IMG/VR virus record: IMGVR_UViG_3300017613_001278 | Location: 1 to 45,919 of that record | DNA from: a virus | Strand: one strand, 5' to 3' | Length of the DNA stretch: 45,919 nt | In this document: piece after piece, positions 23,044 through 29,780 of the stretch | Layout of the letters: every line of letters starts with the position of its first letter | Numbering within the stretch: position 1 is the stretch's first letter | The notes under the pieces: model-generated | Databases searched by the model: none | The model's input: only the letters and a program-made list of their open reading frames with translations | Told to the model about the DNA's origin: nothing | Made by a program: the position numbers and the translations under genes

Positions 23044-23120
23044 ACCAAGCAAAAACACCCCAAGACGATATTTTTACAGACGATAACGGTATTCTGTGGG
23101 GAGATTTTCCGCAGCATTAA
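23040..23120 (+). CDS. Possible 26-aa peptide
   Basis: ATGA-coupled to the preceding gene; MNQAKTPQDDIFTDDN then GILWGDFPQH. Acidic. Last frame before the terminator at 23166. Short, so only modestly supported. Confidence 0.35.
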   Translation: MNQAKTPQDDIFTDDNGILWGDFPQH

Positions 23121-23165
23121 AAACTCGACACGTCTTTTAATATAGTATAGTAAAATAATTTCACT

Positions 23166-23203
23166 CGCTGGAATCCTTTATACATAGGGGTTTCAGCGTT
23201 TTT
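23166..23203 (+). terminator. Terminator of the first early operon
   Basis: CGCTG...CAGCG stem, extended by AA/TT and CC/GG pairs with mismatches, loop of ~10 nt, then TTTTTC. It precedes the promoter at 23248-23279. Confidence 0.65.
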
Positions 23204-23236
23204 CTTCTAATAATTCTAAATAAAGTTAGAAATAAA

Positions 23237-23258
23237 TACCGTGTAAACTTGCACGGTA
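23237..23258. promoter_or_regulatory. Palindromic operator TACCGTG-N8-CACGGTA
   Basis: 7-bp perfect inverted repeat whose spacer contains the -33 TTG of the promoter, so a bound dimer would occlude RNA polymerase. Confidence 0.6.
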
Positions 23259-23279
23259 ACTTTATTTGCCCTATATTTG
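23248..23279 (+). promoter_or_regulatory. Second early promoter (plus)
   Basis: CTTG, 20 nt, TATATTTG (perfect). The extended -33 TAAACTTGCA is shared with the minus promoters at 12.1 and 17.7 kb. Drives the genes from 23322. Confidence 0.75.
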
Positions 23280-23321
23280 TATTAACAACAACGCAATTAT
23301 TAACAACAAAACAAACGAATC

Positions 23322-23501
23322 ATGTACAATTTCTCACTTTTCAACTGCAACACAAATAAAACAATTGAAACATTTAGCTTTGAAACTAAAAAGGAAGCTA
23401 ATAGAGAATTAAGAAAAGTAATAAAAACGAATGACCTACAAAGACACGCTGGGCATATCGTCAATTACAGTACAGGTTTAGAGATAAACAAACAATACTA
23501 A
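23322..23501 (+). CDS. Small early protein (59 aa)
   Basis: ATG after AACAAAACAAACGAATC leader, 43 nt from the promoter. MYNFSLFNCNTNKTIETFSF then a basic helix. Function unknown. Confidence 0.6.
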   Translation: MYNFSLFNCNTNKTIETFSFETKKEANRELRKVIKTNDLQRHAGHIVNYSTGLEINKQY

Positions 23502-23507
23502 CAAGCA

Positions 23508-23525
23508 AGGGGCGACCCTATTTTT
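23508..23525 (+). terminator. Small GNRA-loop hairpin with T tract
   Basis: AGGG-GCGA-CCCT followed by ATTTTT. Only 4 bp, so probably a weak terminator or leader element. A matching, stronger version is at 23849-23868. Confidence 0.4.
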
Positions 23526-23554
23526 AAAACACTTTTAAAACACTTTTAAAACAA
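23522..23554 (+). repeat. Three tandem 11-nt repeats before a start codon
   Basis: TTTTAAAACAC x2 then TTTTAAAACAA, ending 5 nt before the ATG at 23560. A related pair occurs at 23865-23884 before the 155-aa gene. Confidence 0.8.
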
Positions 23555-23559
23555 ACAAA

Positions 23560-23766
23560 ATGACTGTTCAAGAAATTATCAACATCGGAAAAGTAACAAA
23601 AGTAGACATTTTAAACTTTGTAGATGGCGTAGGGTGCTACGGTGAAGTACAAAAAACATTAAATGAGGCTACTGGCTTCGAGAAAGCTGGCATCGACATT
23701 AACACAGACGAAGCAACAAACGAAGAAATTCTTTCTGCTGGAATCATTGATGTTACCCCTTTTTAA
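23560..23766 (+). CDS. Small acidic early protein (68 aa)
   Basis: Acidic; MTVQEIINIGKVTKVDILNF then Asp/Glu-rich C-terminal half. Leader AAAACAAACAAAATG. Flanked by two GNRA hairpins. Function unknown; the acidic character recalls phage DNA-mimic inhibitors but that is speculation. Confidence 0.6.
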   Translation: MTVQEIINIGKVTKVDILNFVDGVGCYGEVQKTLNEATGFEKAGIDINTDEATNEEILSAGIIDVTPF

Positions 23767-23821
23767 TACATTCTCAACACGTGGGAAGATAAGCACCTAT
23801 TTAGAGATATAAAGGCGTTTA

Positions 23822-23842
23822 TTTTCTCGCATAATGAGAAAA
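23822..23842. other. Perfect hairpin TTTTCTC/GAGAAAA
   Basis: 7-bp stem with a 7-nt loop, between the 68-aa gene and the next terminator. May be a transcript-end or processing element. Confidence 0.35.
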
Positions 23843-23848
23843 CCAAAC

Positions 23849-23868
23849 GAGGGGCAACCCTCTTTTTT
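23849..23868 (+). terminator. Terminator with GCAA tetraloop
   Basis: GAGGG-GCAA-CCCTC followed by TTTTTT: a compact intrinsic terminator after the 68-aa gene and 24 nt before the next start. Confidence 0.65.
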
Positions 23869-23892
23869 AAAACTTTTAAAACAAAGAAGAAA

Positions 23893-24360
23893 TTGAATTA
23901 TTCAGAAAGAAGATGGAAATGGGCGAACGAACAAGAAGCCGCTCAAAGCAAAAAACATTCATGCGGGAACACCTTTTCTGACGACATGAACTACCTAATA
24001 GGGGAAATTCAAGAGGCAGCAGAGAAGTTTGCCGAATCAGATAAGGGAAAGGCTCAGGCAGCCTTTCGGCAAAGATATGTTAAAGAAGTTGGGGAATTCG
24101 CAAGAACCCTATGCCCTAAATGGAAAGTGGGCGGTGGGTTCAACTTCAACTCCTTGAAGCTGTGGAATTTAGCAGTTTCTTTCCACCCATACAAAGGGGG
24201 CTTGTCTATGAGGGGAATAGGAGAAATATCTATGTTTGAGAAACTCATGCCAGAGGACATCGAGGGGGCTAAAGAATACATATTAAGGCTGGCGGAGTTT
24301 GGAGCCATAACAGGCGCAGACCTGTGTAATGAAAAAATAAAATTCCTTAATGGGCTATAG
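23893..24360 (+). CDS. Hypothetical early protein with TTG start
   Basis: 155 aa starting at TTG (MNYSERRWKW) after a TTTTAAAAC-repeat leader. Central region Gly/aromatic-rich (KWKVGGGFNFNSLKLWNL). No recognised domain. Upstream terminator suggests attenuated expression. Confidence 0.55.
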   Translation: MNYSERRWKWANEQEAAQSKKHSCGNTFSDDMNYLIGEIQEAAEKFAESDKGKAQAAFRQRYVKEVGEFARTLCPKWKVGGGFNFNSLKLWNLAVSFHPYKGGLSMRGIGEISMFEKLMPEDIEGAKEYILRLAEFGAITGADLCNEKIKFLNGL

Positions 24361-24366
24361 TAATAA

Positions 24367-24591
24367 ATGATGGAACTACAAGCCAAACTCCACGCCTACG
24401 CATCCAAACACGGGCTATCTATGTGGAAAATAAGGGATGGGCATAAACCAAACCCGTTCCCAATCGGGCGCAAAAATATAGGTCTACTGCATTCGTGGGA
24501 AGATGGCAGACCGCAATTATCCGAAAGACTACAAACCGTTCTTAGTATGTTCTTCGAGAACGAGGAACTTAAAGAACAACTAAATCAATAG
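24367..24591 (+). CDS. Small hypothetical early protein
   Basis: 74 aa from tandem ATG codons (ATGATG). Sequence LHAYASKHGLSMWKIRDGHK then a helix (QLSERLQTVLSMFFENEEL). The helical C-terminal part could be DNA-binding but no clear helix-turn-helix is seen. Confidence 0.5.
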   Translation: MMELQAKLHAYASKHGLSMWKIRDGHKPNPFPIGRKNIGLLHSWEDGRPQLSERLQTVLSMFFENEELKEQLNQ

Positions 24592-24593
24592 GA

Positions 24594-25145
24594 ATGAAAA
24601 CTAAAAAATGCCCTCGATGCAAAGAAACAAAGCCTAGAACATTAGAGTATTTCCATAAGTCGAAAACTAGGAAGGACGGGATGAATGGGGTTTGCAAGGA
24701 TTGTATAAAAGAGTGGAATAGAAAACAAAGGGAGAGGTACAAGAACGACCCTGAATATAGGAAAAAACGCCTAGAATACGACAGGAAATACAAGGAGTCA
24801 GGCAAAAGATACTTGAGCAACAATAAGCCGAAAAACAGAGAACGAGCAAGAGAGTACTCTAAAAAATACAACAAAGAAAATAGAGAAAAATTAAATGCGT
24901 TTTCTAGAGAGTATAGAAAAAAAAAGCCTGAAATAGTTAAAAAACTAGGGAAAAGAGCGAACAGTAAGGCGGTAACGAATCTGCCTGACCATTATGTCAG
25001 AAATAGAATACAGCAACAAATTAAACGGGGGCAAATAAAAATATCACCCGAAGACATAACCCCCGAAATGATAGAAACAAAGAGACTATTAATATTTATT
25101 AACCGTGAATTAAAAATTCAAAAGAATGGAAAACAACCAAATTAA
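24594..25145 (+). CDS. Zinc-ribbon, HNH-associated-type phage protein
   Basis: 183 aa. N-terminal Cys pairs CPRC (6-9) and CKDC (~34-37) with the KTRKDGMNGV spacer typical of zinc modules at the front of phage HNH-type proteins. The middle is a very basic Lys/Arg/Tyr coiled coil; the C terminus (ITPEMIETKRLL) resembles a tail shared by many phage small proteins. No HNH catalytic motif, so probably a DNA-binding relic or accessory. Confidence 0.65.
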   Translation: MKTKKCPRCKETKPRTLEYFHKSKTRKDGMNGVCKDCIKEWNRKQRERYKNDPEYRKKRLEYDRKYKESGKRYLSNNKPKNRERAREYSKKYNKENREKLNAFSREYRKKKPEIVKKLGKRANSKAVTNLPDHYVRNRIQQQIKRGQIKISPEDITPEMIETKRLLIFINRELKIQKNGKQPN

Positions 25146-25332
25146 AAAAAGTAGCGATTTAAACTTATTCCTTTCCGAAACCTTGGCAGGTATTAAAAAC
25201 GGAAGCATTGATTTAGGTTCTGCAAAGGCAATAGCCCTAGTAGCCGACAAAATCAACAAGAATAACATGAACGGTATTCAGTACAAAAAAATAACTAGCC
25301 ACCGAAAGAAGCTAGATTTTTTTGAAGAATAA
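25126..25332 (+). CDS. Small hypothetical protein
   Basis: 68 aa, helical (LNLFLSETLAGIKNGSIDLG). Overlaps the zinc-ribbon gene by 20 nt and is the last early gene before the terminator. Function unknown. Confidence 0.55.
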   Translation: MENNQIKKSSDLNLFLSETLAGIKNGSIDLGSAKAIALVADKINKNNMNGIQYKKITSHRKKLDFFEE

Positions 25333-25341
25333 ACCACTACT

Positions 25342-25368
25342 AGCCTCTACTTCGGTAGGGGCTTTTTT
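25342..25368. terminator. Terminator with UUCG tetraloop between convergent operons
   Basis: AGCCTCTAC-TTCG-GTAGGGGCT (9 bp, one G-U) then TTTTTT on plus. It closes the early operon; the minus-strand late operon ends at 25367, so the element probably serves both. Confidence 0.85.
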
Positions 25369-25588
25369 ACGTCAATGCCTCTTTAATTTTCTTCCCTATT
25401 AGTATCATCCACTTGCCGCATTTAAAACCTGGCACCAAGTTACTAGATACATATTCCGTACCTGTTGCATCTATAGGGGTTAGCCAAGTTTCCTCGTTAT
25501 CCAAGTCCTCAACTTTCACCTGTCCTAGTGTCGTATTGTAGTGAATTTTACACGTTTCACAATCACTCGTTTCTGAATTCCAGCTCAT
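25367..25588 (-). CDS. Small Cys-containing hypothetical protein, end of late operon
   Basis: 73 aa; CETCKIH near the N terminus, otherwise beta-rich, GKKIKEALT tail. Follows the putative holin-like genes with a 1-nt overlap. Function unknown. Confidence 0.55.
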   Translation of the reverse strand: MSWNSETSDCETCKIHYNTTLGQVKVEDLDNEETWLTPIDATGTEYVSSNLVPGFKCGKWMILIGKKIKEALT

Positions 25589-25806
25589 TATTTAATGTTT
25601 AAATTGTTGACATATTCAAGCCCTGAACTATCGTCAAAGCTCGGTAAAAATTGCTCAAAGAACACAGCAATAAAACCATAGGCATCTATCGAGTAAGCAT
25701 CCAACAGCGAACCCAATAAAAAGCAAGATACAACTAACACAACAAGTAAATGATAGTAAGGGTATATCTTTTTTGACTTTAGATAAAAGTTGTATTTATT
25801 CATCAT
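25588..25806 (-). CDS. Small membrane protein, possible holin
   Basis: 72 aa. Basic N terminus (KYNFYLKSKK), one strong hydrophobic helix ~19-37 (YHLLVVLVVSCFLLGSLL), a weaker one (YGFIAVFFEQF) and an acidic tail. Located at the end of the tail-gene cluster where lysis membrane proteins often lie; holin role is inferred only from topology and place. Confidence 0.5.
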   Translation of the reverse strand: MMNKYNFYLKSKKIYPYYHLLVVLVVSCFLLGSLLDAYSIDAYGFIAVFFEQFLPSFDDSSGLEYVNNLNIK

Positions 25807-26062
25807 TCGGGTGTTTTAATTCTTTCTTTAATTTCTCTAACCTCCTTACTAAGTCCTTTGCCATGTCGAGCCTGTTCTCTAACAATTCGCCTTTTACATC
25901 ATCCGTTGAGCTGTCTATTGATTTCTTTATATCCTCCACTATGTCGTACATGTGAAAAAGAAACTCAACAGGCGTTAAAGGCTGTGGTCTATTTAGATAA
26001 AGCCAAGCAGACCAAATGATGTCAACACTCAAAAATAGCAACAAAATCACGTCCCAATTCAT
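25796..26062 (-). CDS. Membrane-anchored coiled-coil protein, possible holin/spanin
   Basis: 88 aa from ATG at 26062 (a TTG at 26083 would add 7 residues). One N-terminal membrane helix (~5-22) followed by a coiled coil (LENRLDMAKDLVRRLEKLKK). The anchor-plus-coiled-coil layout is like inner-membrane spanins or holin accessories; no family proven. Overlaps the 72-aa gene by 11 nt. Confidence 0.5.
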   Translation of the reverse strand: MNWDVILLLFLSVDIIWSAWLYLNRPQPLTPVEFLFHMYDIVEDIKKSIDSSTDDVKGELLENRLDMAKDLVRRLEKLKKELKHPNDE

Positions 26063-26091
26063 ATTATAGATTTTAGGCAACAATGGGGTAA

Positions 26092-26143
26092 TATATTTAT
26101 ATCAAGCAGCTATCAAGGGACGTTAATTGCTGCGAGGTTTTTG
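26092..26143. other. Hairpin gap between tail fibre and lysis-like genes
   Basis: GCAGC pairs with GCTGC around an ~18-nt loop; on the plus strand a TTTTTGTTTT tract follows. It would terminate antisense (plus) transcripts better than late mRNA. Short stem, weak. Confidence 0.3.
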
Positions 26144-26145
26144 TT

Positions 26146-27618
26146 TTAATTAATAGAGGCAATAATACCACCGTAAGCGTCCGCCCTCGCCCCAGTTGGG
26201 GTAGGAGTAATACAAAGCACTATAGTATCAGGAACTCCATCTAAATCTATTCCTATTTTCCTATTTAACCCAACGCTCCCACTTTGGGTTTCTCTGGTTA
26301 ATTTACCGCTAAAGCCTCCCCAAAATTCCATGCCGCCAGTAACAGTCGTGGTAGATGGGTTTGTACCCATGTCGGGGTCAGCGTATTGCAACCCTAAATT
26401 TTGCCCGTTTTCGTCTGTTAATTCAGTCCATGCACCCATAGCACCAGCAACGGTAGGGTTAATTCTAAGAGATATCCAAACATCATCGTTAGTTGTACTA
26501 AGAGAATCAATTGCGAGCGATAATAAGGACTTACTTAGCCCGATTGTTGGACTTAATCTAATAGCTTTTAGCATGTAAGTAACATTAGCCGTGTTTGCGT
26601 TTACTTTATTGGTGCTTAACGGGGTCACTATTTGCGTACCAGTTAACTCCAACGTTCCCGATGTTGTCACGTCTGCACAAATTTGTTGCATGCTTCCTGT
26701 GCCTGTTGTGCTGCGTATTTCCCAACGAACTGGCAATGAAGGGCTTTTTACTATTGTTCCGTCTTTGATACCTGCATGTAAATACGTATGCATCAAAACA
26801 AATGCGCCATCTACCATAAGCCAAAGGCGCACGGCTGTACCTCCTAGATACAGGAAGTCTATAGCCATAACGGTAAACTTCGTCAAATCAAAACTAGTTG
26901 TTTGGTTATTCCAGCTTGCTTGCGGAACTCTTACCTCTGTTCCTAAGTTGCCGTTTGCTATAACTAGGTTATAGGTTGTTCCATCGCTTTCTATATAAAA
27001 GCCGTCATAATTCGTGTTATAAGGAGCTACTCGGTCTGAAGTGAAGTATCCTTTTTTCTTTGTTACATTTACTTCATGACCAAAATCATCAAATGTAATT
27101 TCGCTTTTTTGCGCCTTTCCTGCAAAGTACGGATGAACTTGGAACGACTGACAAACGGCATATTGACCAGCGGTAACAGACATAGTCACCTCGCCTTGAC
27201 TCCATACCTGCGTTCCTGTTCCTTTTCGGTCTAGCAAATAAGGCAAGCTATGTACATCCATTACATAGTTACCTAAGATGGTTTTTTGTGAAACGGGTAG
27301 GTTTCCGTCTGCGTCTAGTGGGGGTAGTGTGCCTATATCATTCCCCTCGTCTTCTTCTTCCTCTGTTCTTACGTCACTCCTAAATATAAAGCCATCAAAG
27401 TATTTTATAATATCCTCACGGTCACCAATTGGAGAACCACCACTATCTTGAATATTGCCCGTTGCATCTGTTCGGCTGTCGTTTGTGAAAGTATCTATTA
27501 CAGTTACATCGTTTCCGATAATGATATACTTAGCCCTGTCTTGTCTTATCGTCAAGAGACTGTAACTAGTTTGGTCTACTAGTACGTTATCACCGCTAGG
27601 ATAAACTTTCATTGCCAT
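26146..27618 (-). CDS. Putative receptor-binding / tail fibre protein
   Basis: 490 aa. Residues ~1-85 form a module shared with the two upstream genes (IIGNDV..., GSPIGDREDIIKYFDGF). The rest is a large beta-rich region with QVHPYFAGKAQKSEITFDD and AIDFLYLGGTAVRLWLMVDG (near 250-270), a pattern I associate with phage tail-surface proteins. No enzymatic motif. As the largest and last of the tail genes it is the likeliest host-binding protein; inference. Confidence 0.6.
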   Translation of the reverse strand: MAMKVYPSGDNVLVDQTSYSLLTIRQDRAKYIIIGNDVTVIDTFTNDSRTDATGNIQDSGGSPIGDREDIIKYFDGFIFRSDVRTEEEEDEGNDIGTLPPLDADGNLPVSQKTILGNYVMDVHSLPYLLDRKGTGTQVWSQGEVTMSVTAGQYAVCQSFQVHPYFAGKAQKSEITFDDFGHEVNVTKKKGYFTSDRVAPYNTNYDGFYIESDGTTYNLVIANGNLGTEVRVPQASWNNQTTSFDLTKFTVMAIDFLYLGGTAVRLWLMVDGAFVLMHTYLHAGIKDGTIVKSPSLPVRWEIRSTTGTGSMQQICADVTTSGTLELTGTQIVTPLSTNKVNANTANVTYMLKAIRLSPTIGLSKSLLSLAIDSLSTTNDDVWISLRINPTVAGAMGAWTELTDENGQNLGLQYADPDMGTNPSTTTVTGGMEFWGGFSGKLTRETQSGSVGLNRKIGIDLDGVPDTIVLCITPTPTGARADAYGGIIASIN

Positions 27619-27619
27619 A

Positions 27620-28150
27620 CTAAATATGTGTTTCTGTTACTTGGGCATCGCCAACCGCTGCGCTCCAATACCCGTGAATAATACCTTTGTAGTCTGTTAT
27701 TGTTGCTAACTTGCCAGCACCTACTTGTTTATTAGTAAAGCTTCCAATTCCTGCACCTGTTCCGTATTTTATGTACAAAGTGGATGTGCTGTTATTGTAA
27801 ATATGCGCTGTTATTCTGTGTTCATTTGCGGCTAATAACAAAGTACTTGCCATTGCAGCAACTACTACACTTGATGTTGCGTTTGATGCTCTTACTATTA
27901 CTTGCGCTCCTATAAATTGGTCGAGGTAGTTAATAACTGTCGCTTCACTAACTAATAGAGTTCCGTTTATGTCTTGTATTTTAGTCTTGTCTGCTATTAA
28001 AATATTTCTACTCTCGCAAGAAAAGTAAACGTCATTTCCTGATATAGAGTAATGTAAACAGTCCATAGCGGTTATAGTAAACTCTTCGCCCTCTGGCTCT
28101 AAGTGAACGTTAGCCCCGTTTAAGTATATTTTAGTAACTGGATAAGCCAT
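27620..28150 (-). CDS. Tail-cluster protein with repeated N-terminal module
   Basis: 176 aa. The N-terminal ~90 residues share a pattern with neighbours (ISGNDVYFSC; LLVSEATVINYLDQFIGAQ). The C-terminal ~85 residues are a small beta domain (TAHIYNNSTSTLYIKYGTG). Two nt separate it from the next gene. Probably a small tail-tip or fibre attachment protein. Confidence 0.6.
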   Translation of the reverse strand: MAYPVTKIYLNGANVHLEPEGEEFTITAMDCLHYSISGNDVYFSCESRNILIADKTKIQDINGTLLVSEATVINYLDQFIGAQVIVRASNATSSVVVAAMASTLLLAANEHRITAHIYNNSTSTLYIKYGTGAGIGSFTNKQVGAGKLATITDYKGIIHGYWSAAVGDAQVTETHI

Positions 28151-28151
28151 T

Positions 28152-28415
28152 TTATATTGCTTTTACTGCTCCAACAAAGGCATCTAGATAAGTCCTTACC
28201 GCTGCCTCGTTTCCGATAGCTGCACCTGCTGCTGTTTCCAAAAGCGTAACAGTTTCAACCCCTAACCATACATACGGCTGGACTTGAAAAAAGTTAACAA
28301 CTAGACCTTTTATATCATATTTCAAATTGCCTGACGAATAATTTGATATTGCGCCAGTTCCTCTTTGTAGTGTAACCTGTCCAGTTCCTGCTACTAAACC
28401 TATTCTTAAAGCCAT
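28152..28415 (-). CDS. Tail-cluster module protein (stand-alone)
   Basis: 87 aa consisting of the shared module alone (YDIKGLVVNFF; AAIGNEAAVRTYLDAFVGAV). Together with the two downstream genes it forms a run of three paralogous N-terminal modules. Possibly an adaptor for fibre attachment. Confidence 0.6.
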   Translation of the reverse strand: MALRIGLVAGTGQVTLQRGTGAISNYSSGNLKYDIKGLVVNFFQVQPYVWLGVETVTLLETAAGAAIGNEAAVRTYLDAFVGAVKAI

Positions 28416-28427
28416 AATTTATAATTT

Positions 28428-29780
28428 TTAACAGTTAGTTTTTCTATTGTTTTTGCTTCTCTCTGTAAATACGAGGTTTATCCATATTGCACGGTTTAAA
28501 ACCTCAAACTCATTACCGCTTGAATCATTCATAACAACGGGTAATAATTCGTATCTATAAGAGTGGTTATTTTTGTTGTAGTCACTTATGAATAGCTCGT
28601 TGCTGAATAGTATAAAGTCTCTCAATTCACGTGCCATGCATTCGGGTATGTTGTTCGCTTGGTAAACATATTCCTTGTTATTGGACATTGTTATCTGCCC
28701 TTCAAACATTTTAAGCCCTTTCTTTTGCGAGAATATTAGGTTTTCTTGTACCCATTTATCCTGTGGGTTGCCAAAATATCCGCTTAGTCTCAAACTATGC
28801 TCAAAACCACTATCTTTAAAGTCTATGTCTACAGCCTCTAATTTACCATCTTGCTTACAGTCTATCCTCGTTGTGCCGTTCGCCTTGTTAATAGTCCAGT
28901 TTTCAAGCTTGTAGCTAAATGGAGTATCTACATTAATTGCTATTCCTGCGATAGTCACAACTTTTCTAAGTGTAAAAGTATCTTCGCCCCAAATGTTTAA
29001 TATTTTGCGCCATTCTACCATGAAATACGAAAGCTCTGTATTAGTGTGTAATGGGTCAAAATCGTATAAAACTCCATGTGTTCCATCTACTAGCGCAACC
29101 GTTCCCATACTGCCAATTATTTGATAAATAACCGTATCGGCTGGTGTTTGTCGTTGGAAGTAGATAGTTGTAAAGTCGTTCATGTACGGGTCTGTGTCGC
29201 TTAATGATGCGAGGACTAGACCTTGGTTACAACATTCTGCATACCCTCTGTCTGGTGGTTCGTCTTTTGGCAGAGTAACCTTAACAGCGTAGCCAATTGT
29301 TCTCTCTTCAAATAGACAATTCTCGGCTGCAACTACTTCCTGGCAGTCGGAACATGTCGAGTAGGTTGCCGCAATTGTTAGAACTTCGTCGTAGGTGCTT
29401 ATTAATTCGCTTACTATCCAGCATGTACATTCACCATCGAATCTTAATACATCACCTATAGTTTGAGCAGCTACTAGTTTTACTTGTCGGTTGCTTTTAG
29501 GGTCTTGACAATTAGTAACTCTATACATTTTGTCAGCGTCAGGGTCTGCGCAACTAGTAAGCCGTGCCGCTAATAGTGGAGGCATCCACCCTGTAGACAA
29601 GCCCGAATTTAAGCCCAAACTAACTACTAAATAAGTCTCTGCCTGTGGTTGCCCAACTATCGAAACTATCAAGCCTGAATAGTTACTAGGGGTCACAGGA
29701 ACAGCCAACGAAACTATATCTGAATAGCTCGAAGGGTTACAACTTTGAAGCGTGTATAGATATTTATCTGTGTCTGCCAT
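28428..29780 (-). CDS. Cys-rich tail tip protein with repeat domains
   Basis: 450 aa. N-terminal part contains repeats of the form YxxTxC-xDP...VGxVVxIxG...CWxV (for example YRVTNCQDP and GECTCWIV), known in structural proteins of Bacteroidota and other large phages. Later sections are beta-rich (QVKLVAAQTIGDVLRF; FKDSGFEHSLRLSGYF). Near the end of the tail cluster, so tail tip or fibre base is inferred. 1-nt overlap with the 831-aa gene. Confidence 0.6.
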   Translation of the reverse strand: MADTDKYLYTLQSCNPSSYSDIVSLAVPVTPSNYSGLIVSIVGQPQAETYLVVSLGLNSGLSTGWMPPLLAARLTSCADPDADKMYRVTNCQDPKSNRQVKLVAAQTIGDVLRFDGECTCWIVSELISTYDEVLTIAATYSTCSDCQEVVAAENCLFEERTIGYAVKVTLPKDEPPDRGYAECCNQGLVLASLSDTDPYMNDFTTIYFQRQTPADTVIYQIIGSMGTVALVDGTHGVLYDFDPLHTNTELSYFMVEWRKILNIWGEDTFTLRKVVTIAGIAINVDTPFSYKLENWTINKANGTTRIDCKQDGKLEAVDIDFKDSGFEHSLRLSGYFGNPQDKWVQENLIFSQKKGLKMFEGQITMSNNKEYVYQANNIPECMARELRDFILFSNELFISDYNKNNHSYRYELLPVVMNDSSGNEFEVLNRAIWINLVFTERSKNNRKTNC

